A stretch of 64,000 bases of DNA from Spodoptera frugiperda (lineage: Eukaryota; Arthropoda; Insecta; Lepidoptera; Noctuidae): the NCBI RefSeq assembly GCF_023101765.2, contig NC_064236.1, positions 14,596,993 through 14,660,992 of the forward strand. Direction: 5' to 3'. Positions 51,077 through 64,000 of this stretch are shown one piece after another. Position 1 is the first letter of the stretch, and each line of letters begins with the position of its first letter. The notes below the pieces were generated by a model, which searched no databases, was not told the DNA's origin, and saw only the letters and a program-made list of their open reading frames with translations. A program made the translations under genes and the position numbers.

Positions 51077-52558
51077 TTACTACGTCGCAATATTCTGCGC
51101 GAGAATAGCCAAGTTTAATTGAGATGTAGTTTGCGAAGCAGCAAATTCTGTTAAAACTGTCGCTTCCAGAAGTGTTTTATGTGCCGTAAACATTGGTTTA
51201 TTGTTATTTTACTAGTTCTTTCCCAGATGTTCATTGTCTGAGTCGTATCTATTACGTGTCGTGTTACCCTCTCGTGCTTGCTGTGGCCAGAGCCTTACAA
51301 ATCGTACTTGTATCAATATTCGAGTTTTGTTTAGTCGATAACATTTTGCGCATTACTTAATTATGTCAAAAGGGCCAAGTTGTATTAGGCCACAGACCCC
51401 AGTATTTTGGCGATCTTCAGTGCATACTGATATAATAATATGTTAGCTATTTTGGTATTTGCTATCAGAGAGCTCTATTTTCTCAATGGGTAAGATTCCT
51501 TCGCCAAATATAGAACGTATGTCGATTGTTTATCACTCTCACTCTCTTTATCGTAAATGCGTAGGTAGAAATGTATTTAATAGGTAGAGCAAATAAATAG
51601 TGTACCTTACCTACATAGACAAAATTATTAGTGGCTGGGGTCATGTTTGAACATGATAAAACTATCATATTTATTCGAAAGAATGGGTTCTGGCGTGACA
51701 CATTTGTATACACATTGTATTTAGTATCAAAATGGTCATTATGAAAGCAAAATCAAGGTTCTTGCATTCAGAATTGTCTAAGCTATAAAAAGACAAGTGA
51801 ACAGGTGGATGTCACTATCAACTCAAGATCTTAGTTCCTAAATGTTCAGCAGATATGTCATATTTGTCGTTCATGAATGTTAATTTGTGTAGTTTATATT
51901 CTATGCCCGTGTACAGCCATGTATCGTGGAGTAGGATCTTACATTTTTTATTCAATTTTGACCCCCCGGCATTTGGTTCCCGTGAATGCTATGTACCTTG
52001 TATCATACTAATTTCTAGTAGAAATAGCCAGTGGAGGACTGTTATATTCTCTTTTTGTTCTATGATGATTCATAAATTTGCTCGAGAGTGGTTACGGGTA
52101 GTATGGCTTAAATTGCGGTAGCTTGCAAATTAGTTTTGTTTTTACAAACACTGAAAAAGTTAACTAGAAGATTTACTTGTTTGAGTGTTTGTACACAACA
52201 CTTATAAAAATAAAAACAGAGAATAAACACTTCTGAGAAATCCTAGAAAACGAATTTTATTTCTCAACACCTTTTAAAGATTTTTTATAGTAAAGCACTT
52301 AATAAAGTTGTAGTATATAGTAAATTGATTGATTGTCTAGAACATTGTATTATGTGTTGGTAGGTATTTACCTAACAGTTATGTAGGGGCAACCTCTAGC
52401 GATAAGTTATCGGTCAAAGTTCGCAGACTTTGTGTGGCGGGCATTACTTGTGTGCGTGAGATGAACGAAGATGTATGCCGCTGGATAAGCCAAAAATATT
52501 TACTCTTTTTTCATCTAATTGCTGCAGGATTTATATTTGATGTTTTATTGTATTCTTT

Positions 52559-52706
52559 TAAAAGGAGGATACAAATCTTGTCCCACCTTCCAATAGCTAT
52601 ATTGTGGGTTATATCATTGGATAGGTAATTTTGATCAGAATAAAAGTTACTATGGCGTCCAGTTCCAAATCTTAGTCCGTCCAGTCCAGAGTTATTAAAC
52701 ATGGTA
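52559..52706. repeat. Interspersed repeat copy 2 (empty site for the 2.6-kb MITE)
   Basis: Matches 2565-2978 without the 245-bp insert: CAAATCTTGTCCCACCTTCC here against CAAATCCTGG/CCTGGTCCCACC there. Confidence 0.7.
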
Positions 52707-52919
52707 CAAAGATTTATGCATACAAAGGGACATAGGACAGAGAAAACGACTTTGTTTTATACTATGTAGTGATATAGCAAATATCCTTCCGTAGCACCTT
52801 TTAAGTAAATTATTTATATGTTTCCTTGTAATATGGGAAACACGAAGCACAGTTTTTAACCTAAAGAATTTCAAGATTTCCTTTCTATTAATATTGTCCT
52901 GTACCTTCGGCTATTTATA

Positions 52920-54989
<2,070 letters not shown>

Positions 54990-55909
54990 TATACATCCCA
55001 TCATTTCAATTTACGTAGGAGCACGTTTTTGTACAATGTAACAATGCTAGGAAAACATAATAATATGTCCTAAAGGAATAAATAATTATATACCTTACAT
55101 TTCAACTCCCCTTTATGGTTTCCAAAGTATTTGATTACCTTCCAACATCTAAATTCGAATTTTAAATAGCGACGAAAAAAGAATATGCATAGATAATAGT
55201 AATGCCAGTATAAACCAGCTTTACTTTTTAAACCAACGCCAACGGAAGAGTTTATTGAGATCAATAAAAAGGGGACAATACACCGCGCAGTAAAAAAAAG
55301 TAAGTTGCAAACTATTTTCACAAAAAGCCGCTTCTCCAAACAGTGACTCAATACCAGACAAACGTAAAATTTACGCAGTTTTCAGTCCCGTCAATACCTT
55401 TTAATTAGTGGACGATGAATTATTTGCATGGCTGCGTCACAGGCGGTGTATCGAATGGCAAAATTTACAATAATCATTCCAAAATTGTATGAGCCGACTG
55501 ACGGACTCATCTCAGCGCAATTATTTCCATTTATTATGCTCTGGTGACAAAATAATGGCCATTCAGAAGTAAAATGTGTATAAAAAGCATTATGGTCAGC
55601 AATTTTAACTGAATGCATTGATATAATGCGACTTTACAATTTCACAAGCTTTTATTGTAATAAAATTGATATTGTAAGCGTTCCCATTGAAAGCAAAAAT
55701 TGAAATACAAAATTCTTCTTTTCGATGACTCGCGTCTTTTTAAGATCCTACAGGAACAGAACAATACTTATACCAATACCATAACATATCCAATCACCAC
55801 CGACCAGTCCTTCAATACTCAACATTAAGTTCCCACGTACTTACGTGTACAAACCGGCATTACTCAAGAAACACCCACTGGCACATCAATTCGTCTTAGT
55901 TCTGCGTAC

Positions 55910-56039
55910 TTATCGGCCAAACATCAGAAACAGCCGCGTTAGTCACCTCGCCGTGATAAACTCTATGGCCGTTACACGTAAAACAATGCCACGTTATCAT
56001 CACGTTTATCAAACAGTTATCACTATACGCCATTTGCAT
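55910..56039. promoter_or_regulatory. Cluster of GATA-type motifs with a POU octamer
   Basis: Five GATAA/TTATC words (55910, 55955, 55994, 56006, 56017) fall within 112 bases, followed by the octamer ATTTGCAT at 56032-56039. Long open frames exist on both strands without similarity to a known protein, as is common in constrained, stop-poor regulatory DNA. Its role as an enhancer of the nearby LIM-homeobox gene is inference. Confidence 0.35.
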
Positions 56040-56132
56040 CAAACTGCTTACTTCTTCACTGAGGAACGTGTCTTTGGAGCACACTTGGGTGCTGTGGCAG
56101 ATGGACTTCTTAAACGGGTTTTCGTTCATTGA

Positions 56133-59100
56133 GACATCGACATTAGAACAGGGTATCCTTACGGTTGTTTATAAATGACATCAAACTACAAGGACTATTG
56201 CGTAAGTCCATGAAGACTATTGTGCAATTATCAAGGAGTTTTACTTACATAGATATTTTTAAAACAGCGTCAAACTTTTGAGGTATAGTTATATAATTTA
56301 GCAGAACTCAATCAAATAATAATTTGCAGTAGTTTGGTAAGTGCCGAAGCCACTTAGTAACCAAATATTAATTCTGCATAAAGATATAAGTTGAATCAAC
56401 TTGGCTGCGAATAGTTCTTAAGGGGCTTAAGCTCTGTTAGTTCTACCTCCTTCATTGTCGGCTTATGGTTGCAGCTCTATATTATATATACGTACTGCGG
56501 TTGTATTCCAGCTGGATTTGGTTCTAGTTCAATAAAGTGCAATTCGATTTTCATACTCCTCGAAACTTTGTGTAGCACTATTCTCTAAAGTTCATGAACA
56601 GGAGTTGGTCTGAAGTGAGTGCGCGTAATTCGAAAGCAAATTAATTTGTTTCTTAGTCTGCCGAATTTTCAGATGAGTGAAACTGACATTTAGATGTTGA
56701 GGTCTCTTTTATCAAGGATTTTGTTGCTGTACTCTATACATGGTATACAATACGACAATCTTGCGTCAAACTGAACTTACCAAAGATAGTTATGGGACAT
56801 TCAAATAACGATCAAAATTAGTATTGGTCTTGTAGTAATAGAAAAGAGAAATATGATCATAATGTACTAAGTTTACTTATACTATGCGAAAATATCTCAT
56901 ATTGTGTATATTACTCGAGCACAGATGTTCCACGGAAAATCGGAGTAAGTAGTCGACGATTATGACCGATTCACGCCGTTACGGGGAGTAAAGTGAAGTA
57001 CCGGGTGTTTAGACTTTAAAATTGTCTGTGTCGAAGAGCCATTGTGTGTTGAGTTGTAACCGCTATGTCGGAGGAAATAAAAAACTCCGTACAATAAATT
57101 ACCCGTGTTAAGTTTTTGTATTTACATAATACACGTTCGCTGGTGAAATATCGTATTTTACTAAAAATGCGTTGCTAAAATAATATTTTATAATAGGTGT
57201 AATAATATCAGCTGCTACAAATGCAGAAATCTAAATATTAACTGGTATACAACAAATTAAAACCCAATTGACAGCTTGTCTGTTAATATATAATTTCCAA
57301 TCTGAGAGATTTCCAGTGTAAAATTGATGACAGTAAAATAAACAAACACATTGGGGAAATAATGAAATATTTCAGTTAAAATATTATTAACATGTATAGG
57401 TTTCAAAAGTACCTATACAAAACATATAATACAGAATTGTAATAATATCATATCACAACCATAGTTAAACAAGGTAGAAAAAAATAATGGTAATAAATTA
57501 ACGTCAAGTTTAGTATTTTAGGAACGAATTGTGAAATTATGGCAAACACAACAAATAGATGAAATTTAAAATGCCAGTGCGTGATAAAAGTGTTCATCAC
57601 ATTAACGAACAGCTAACAACATTGTTATTTACAGCAAATGACTCACATTCAGATTACTTGAGTTACTTCATTGCAAAACTAGCAACACTATGCAAGAAAC
57701 AGAATAAGAAAGGCGTCTTTAGAAACTCGGAAACCGAAAACTACACACAGGACCCGAACAATCCCTGACTACGAAACCATTTGACCTATAAACGTATTGT
57801 TGTGGCAGATGCCACAAGCGGAAGCTTTTTTCTATGACTGCCATAAGTCACTTCTATGCCGTTGTAATAAGGTCGGTTGCATCCCCTCATTGTTGAATGT
57901 TGACAAATGAATGATGACAATTATATTGTGTGCCTGCCTTTGTCGCTGTGACGACTATATTATTATGTTGTGGTGAGACCGTTGAATGTGGAATTGTTCC
58001 GTGTGGATGTTTTGGTAAATTATTCACTGTAGCTAATCGTATTGTAAGACTTTTATTCCAGAAAATGTGCGTTGCGTTTGAAAAAAATGTAACGGATTAT
58101 TTGCATTTTGAAATTTACATACGTAGGATGATTTTGGTTTGTGTGTCTTTTTAGAGAGCAACGGTTAGGTTTTAAACTGCTTAATGTAAAGAAAACATTA
58201 TAAAAAAATCACAAACATACTTACATTGTAAGCATAACAAGTAACCTTAAAAACGAATCAAAGTAGGTACACGCAATTAACTTGTAGATATCATTACGGG
58301 CTACACATTTATTATCTCCCTATTTTTTATCGAGTATAAGTTATAAATTCCCCACATTCACCGCAATGATCATGACAATGTACAAGCGAAGCTAGCAAAA
58401 TAATGCGATTTCGCGCATCGAGACACACTAATATCGTCTAAGCTTAACAATCGACTACCCAGCGTACCGTGGGCCAGCACTATTGTGCGCACACTTTTGT
58501 TTAGTCGAATTGTTATAATCGCTTCAATAGAGTTGTCATACACTTGAAGATGACTTTTTCTTTACTTTTTTTGTAGAAGGGTAGGTCCCTGACTAATGTG
58601 TAAATAAACATGAGCGTTTTATTCCGATTATTTGTAGTGGGCGAGTGTAATGATGTGGAGTTGTTGTTTCAGTGAATGAGTGTTGTTTTGTTACTCGGTT
58701 ATTGTTTTCTTCTTCTATAGTATTGAGGGTATTGTTTTTTAGTCCTCACTTCATTCATCCAATATTCTCGTCGGTCTGCAATGTAAGTATGTACATTAAA
58801 ATTGCTGGTTTGAATAGGTTTGTTCGCAATCAAGTATCTACGTGCGTGCTTTTGTTTATTGGGAGAATAGGATTCTGTTGTTGTTGTTATTGATGTGAGA
58901 AAATGTGTCATACTGTTATTAATTGTTTTATTACTGGACCATTCTATAATTTCCAGCGTTATCTAAGCTTAACTTTGACTTACATGTGTAAAATAGAGGT
59001 ATTCAGGAGAGGAAAAACTATTTAAATATTAATTTAACTTTATTTCATATTACATATATGTCAATTGAATTCCAGAAACATGATAAGGTACAAGGAAGAA

Positions 59101-59190
59101 TAATTCCCATACCATAAATACCGGCCCTTTGCTCATACATTGTAGTATTTTTGCTTTAAAATATTTTCTAATATTCATATCTCAACGACG
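56133..59190. other. AT-rich non-coding stretch
   Basis: No exon or transposon was recognised. A 69-codon open frame at 57559-57768 has no similarity that I can see. A weak inverted repeat is at about 57397-57416. Confidence 0.5.
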
Positions 59191-59204
59191 ATAATTACTA
59201 CACA

Positions 59205-59420
59205 AACTTACCTTCCGTCCCTCGGATATCAGTGTCGAAAAAAATATTTCCTATTTCACATGAGAAACCACGGCGTGCGCGACACGTAGCTGGCAACCCG
59301 CTGGTTGGTATTGTGCAACCGGGGTTGCTCAACCTTTGTCCACTCGCCGTGGGGATCGGCCGGGTGTTTATTTGCAAACAAACACTACACACCGCCCGCT
59401 GCGCCCCGCACCACGTCGAT
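59205..59420. promoter_or_regulatory. GC-rich island with a forkhead-like palindrome
   Basis: About 200 GC- and CpG-rich bases (cacggcgtgcgcgacacgta, accgcccgctgcgccccgca) include GTGTTTATTTGCAAAC followed by AAACAC at 59364-59385, two inverted forkhead-type TGTTTATTT/CAAACA words. Promoter or enhancer function is inference. Confidence 0.3.
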
Positions 59421-60347
59421 TTGTTACGATTTCTGTAATTCGATAGTTTTGAATTTTACTCGATTCTTGTTTCCGCAGTTGGGGTGTGTGAACTAGTCGT
59501 ACGTATGTAACATACCCCTTTTTACGCCGCTGCAGCAACTAGGGACATAATAGTCTAATGCGCACACTCACACACTCCGTGAATCTCATCTCATTAGTAT
59601 TCTGTGCTCCAAGTTCGCTCCTGTACAACTTATAATTACCTGCATGTAATTCAAGTAGGCAGGCATTTATAATTACAATTTTCGGTAAGTTGATGAAAAA
59701 TATACATTTTTGTTTTCTTTAATAAAAAAAGAAATATATATCATGTAATTAATTGTAATGAGTGTTTATATAAATTAATTATCTCGTGATCCGAGTTAGC
59801 TAGTTAAAACTGCTTAAATTCCTGCTAGAAGGAAACGGAGCATGACGACGCATCCACGATACAGTTAGTGAAATAAACAAATAAAACATTGATTTTATTG
59901 ACTTACATAATACATATATCTATCAAATAACGTTACTGCATTAAAACTTTAAAACTCCACGGCCCACTCATGTCACCGTTTGATTTATTGTAATTTTTTG
60001 TCGAAACCAAATAAAAATCTCGTTCCATTAGTTAGGTTCTAAAATCGTTATTAGGCATATACTTAATAAAATTCCCACGGAACTTTTATCGTGCAATAAA
60101 CTCAAAACGGTAGGCAACCGGCCGCCGTATAAACCGATATATAGATAATTTTAATAGACCCAGTAAAATGGAAATGACAAATCCGAATCGGACATTGTAT
60201 TATATCGATATGTTGTATAACGCTATCTTAGTCAATATTATAAAATTTGTTTTTCGAACGGTTGATTGACATTCTGACGTTTTAGTGGTCCGAAGAAAGT
60301 TTTCTAATGTCCGTGTTATCTTTACGGGTAAATGTGATACCGAAAGG

Positions 60348-60660
60348 TGCTTTTCCACTAGAGATGTGCTATGCTACGTTGCTGTGGATGCGTTTGGCTT
60401 CCACCCATCATGTTCATTGGTACACGTAGCTTAGCACTGGTGGAAACAAGCCCAAGCCATGTTTTCTATATGGAAAGATGCGTATTATGGATGTAAGCTA
60501 TGGACGACTTCCCTACTATCGATACATCGCATAGTCGAGTTGCGCATCTTCCTCGCACAGCTACATAGCTTAGTATCAGTGAAAACGGGTACATAGTTTC
60601 ACAGCTTAGCTATTACATCTTCATAGCATAGCTACATAGCACATCTCTGGTGGACAAGCA
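60348..60660. mobile_element. ~310-bp MITE
   Basis: The left end TGCTTTTCCACTAGAGATGT GCTATG and right end CATAGCACATCTCTGGTGGA CAAGCA are inverse with few mismatches. The interior is made of repeated AGCTATG/CATAGCT words. No target duplication is clear. Confidence 0.7.
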
Positions 60661-63002
60661 ACCTAATATTATGTATATTGCCATAGTTTTAAGTTTACCT
60701 AATGAATATTGATATCGAATATCTACACGACTTAATAGTTTTAATTATAAATGTGTATTTTTAATTTTAATCGTTATTGGTTGACATAAGCAATAAATTA
60801 GTGGTATGTATTTGCAAGTAAATAGTGTTAAATGAGAAATAGCTGTAGTAAAACGTTTTGTGATTTAATTGATACGAGATATGGAAATTATACTTTTTAT
60901 CTAAAAGTGGTCAAATTACGCTTTTAATTAATTCCTGGAGAGGTTAGCCATTTTCACCATTTGTGTTATAAGCATGTAATAGGGATAAGAGCTTTCGCTA
61001 GCATAAAACATTGTTAAATTGAGAAATTAGACAAACCTATGTGTTGACTAGAATCCTAAACTCGGTAGCCAACTAGCCGAATTAAGTTAAACATCTAAAA
61101 TATCTAGTTTATTTTCCATATAAACACGTGTAAGTGTACCAACCACCTATCAACTACAAAACCTTCTAATTTCAATCGCCGAAGTAACGGCTTATATTTT
61201 AGTATAAGCGGGCCTCTAGTGATAACGAGATTGACTGTGTCCCGTTGAAGAAACACTTAAAATTTCTTGTTTATTACTTTTATTGGTGGCCAAGGTAAAC
61301 AAATTAAACTCGAGTGTATTTTATATTGGTGTTAATTGAAAAACATTTCGGTAACCGGCAATCGAGTGGTGTATAAAATTTTTATGTTATTATCAAACGG
61401 TTGTATTATAAGTCGCATTGTGAAATAGATTTCTGTCAATTTTATTGGTTATTCCTCTTTTTGTAACGGGTGCGCGGGTGCCGCATGCAGTCGTTTGTTG
61501 CCGGCAGTTAATATTTTGATGACCAACATATGTGTTTTTTTTAATTAAGTGGCTGGGCTCTGGAATCTTGTATAAATATTTAATAACTGAATTTTAAATT
61601 GGAGTCTATTTTATGGCATGGAAATTGCCTGTGTTATCTTAAATATTGGAAAAAGGGAGTCTCTTTATTTATTATAGTTTTTCAATCTGTTGGAGATAGA
61701 TCTCTATCTTACAGTTCTTCAATCTGCATCATAGAACAGACTAACTTATTGTTCGATCCTTTAACAAAAGTTAGTTAATATAAAATGTATAAATTAAAAT
61801 ACTGAAATGTTTTTATCTATGAGATTTTTTGAATAGATTTCATTTTATCAGTTAAAAGGGTTACTTGTAAAGTATAGGGGCTCATTTATAGATTTTGTTA
61901 CTGATGGATGTTTCATAGTTCGTGTCATTAAGTTTTGCGAATAAATCGTGTTGATCCTTGGTCTCTTTACAACAAATATTTATATATATTTTTTAGTCTA
62001 GTTGAATAGTACTGGCAACAATCAACCATGATATTATAACTTTTAATAGGTTTATCCCAATGGAACTTCAAAATTCATAACAATAGTCGCAGCTGACGTA
62101 CCTATTTGTATGTGAAGCGAGCATCAAGAAATGTTCTATTCACATTAGAGTGGTTTCAGCGAATGTCCGCCATATTGGGATTTCTAATCGTCCTAACTCA
62201 CACGTAACTTGACGTCTCGAGATAAATTTTAGACAAGCGATAGTCGCGCGCCCGTCCCGAGATTGTCCCGAGCCGCTCGATCACTCCGTGTGAAAATACT
62301 GGAGATGTGACATTATACATATTACACTTTTTTATCTTCACTCAGAATTATTCCAGCGTTGGACCGAGTACGAACACAAAAAATATAATTATTTTAGCTT
62401 TTAACGCGGTATTACCGACGTGGTACACAGAAATAGCTATGCTCTAACAGACCGTTACTAGTGCATGTAATTTGCACTCTTTTTGCGAACAAAGTGCAAG
62501 GTAACGACATTAAGTTCGTTGACACCATTCAAAGCCAATTAATTGCTAGCGAGTTATGCAAAGCATTTCGACCTCAGATTCACAATTCCTACAGCGTGGA
62601 TATAATTTATAGAAAACTAACTCTCACGTGTTATATAAAAAAATAAAGCAACGATAAAAGAATACGTTTAGAAATGCATCGTAAAATAGATTTTCCGAAT
62701 CATTTGCTGACATCACGCGGAAAAAGCTGCCACGTGCGTGCAAAAAAACCGTACACATTACAAACGGCTATTAAGTAAACTGTCCGAGTGTGTAAACGGG
62801 TCTGCTGTTAAATTGCAACACAGTGCACACTGCACACGTGCTAGCGGTGATGATAGTTTAATTGTATAGAGGCCGATTATTTTTTAGATTGAATACTTTT
62901 GGTTCTACGTAACGTTTGGACTGACGGTTAATGTTTTGTTCGTGCTAAAAGTAATAAATAAAGTCGATGGGTTGGCAGTTAGCTCGCTAATAAACTCCTC
63001 GT
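60661..63002. other. AT-rich non-coding stretch
   Basis: Nothing recognisable except two GC-richer patches (62180-62290 with ggtgcgcgcccgtcccgag-like text, and 62700-62850). A 61-codon open frame at 62461 is not supported. Confidence 0.45.
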
Positions 63003-63697
<695 letters not shown>

Positions 63698-64000
63698 AGA
63701 TTTTACTTGAACGCTTTTTAAAACACGGTTACGTTGTTAGAGAATATTAATAAATATTTGTTTAGAACGATATAGTTTGATTTCAAGGCTTGTTTGCCTT
63801 GTTAGTTGTTAGTTTTTACGACCTATTTTATCCTGAGAAGGAAAAAATATGTAATATAAAAGCGTTGTTTACCTATTACGAAGACCGCATAGTTCCCGGT
63901 TAGGAAATAGTTTGGAAACAGGAAACATAATCCCAGTAACCATGATCGATGAGTTCGAATACAATTAATTATAAAATTATTCAAATCATTTTGTGTTTTA
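63698..64000. other. AT-rich end of window
   Basis: No gene, repeat or motif of note was seen. Confidence 0.5.

Noticed and set aside
55845..56132. Overlapping 95- and 77-codon frames on both strands
   Set aside because: No known protein; the motif cluster explains the stretch better than a gene.
57559..57768. + strand 69-codon frame
   Set aside because: Plausible composition but no similarity, splice or promoter support.

Overview
The window looks like nuclear DNA of a moth, most likely noctuid-like. The evidence is AT-rich sequence, GT-AG introns, two copies of a tRNA-derived SINE with the 3' end typical of noctuid SINEs, R1-clade retrotransposon tails, and many short inverted-repeat elements of kinds common in Lepidoptera. 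The species call is inference; no search could be run. Genes are sparse: only seven or eight coding exons can be supported in 64 kb, all on the + strand.

Layout. (1) Bases 1-3805 hold the last three coding exons of an inositol polyphosphate 4-phosphatase (INPP4) homologue, including its CKSAKDRT active-site motif and the conserved C-terminus. The rest of that gene lies to the left of the window. Its introns carry a 13-bp-TIR repeat, a small MITE nested in another repeat, and a SINE. (2) Bases 3806-12586 are intergenic, with hairpins and MITEs. (3) Bases 12587-16381 hold a compact gene for a divergent, cysteine-rich homologue of the mitochondrial complex I subunit NDUFA12 (B17.2). (4) Bases 16382-33122 are AT-rich with repeat relics. 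(5) Bases 33123-33445 are one internal exon of a LIM-homeobox gene of the apterous/Lhx2/9 type, carrying the whole first LIM domain. The exon starts and ends at introns, so other exons lie elsewhere; I could not find them in the window. (6) Bases 33446-64000 are probably intron or regulatory DNA of that gene plus transposons. They include three R1-clade 3' ends (one with a 15-bp target duplication), a 2.07-kb foldback element with arms of about 690 bp and a SINE in its middle, and several GC-richer islands that could be regulatory.

The three genes have no evident common pathway: phosphoinositide signalling, respiratory complex I, and wing/appendage transcriptional patterning. Nothing suggests co-regulation. 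The most useful leads are the cysteine-rich NDUFA12-like gene, the long foldback that could make double-stranded RNA, a cluster of five GATA-type motifs plus a POU octamer near 56.0 kb, and a set of four perfect hairpins that all have 6-nt loops.
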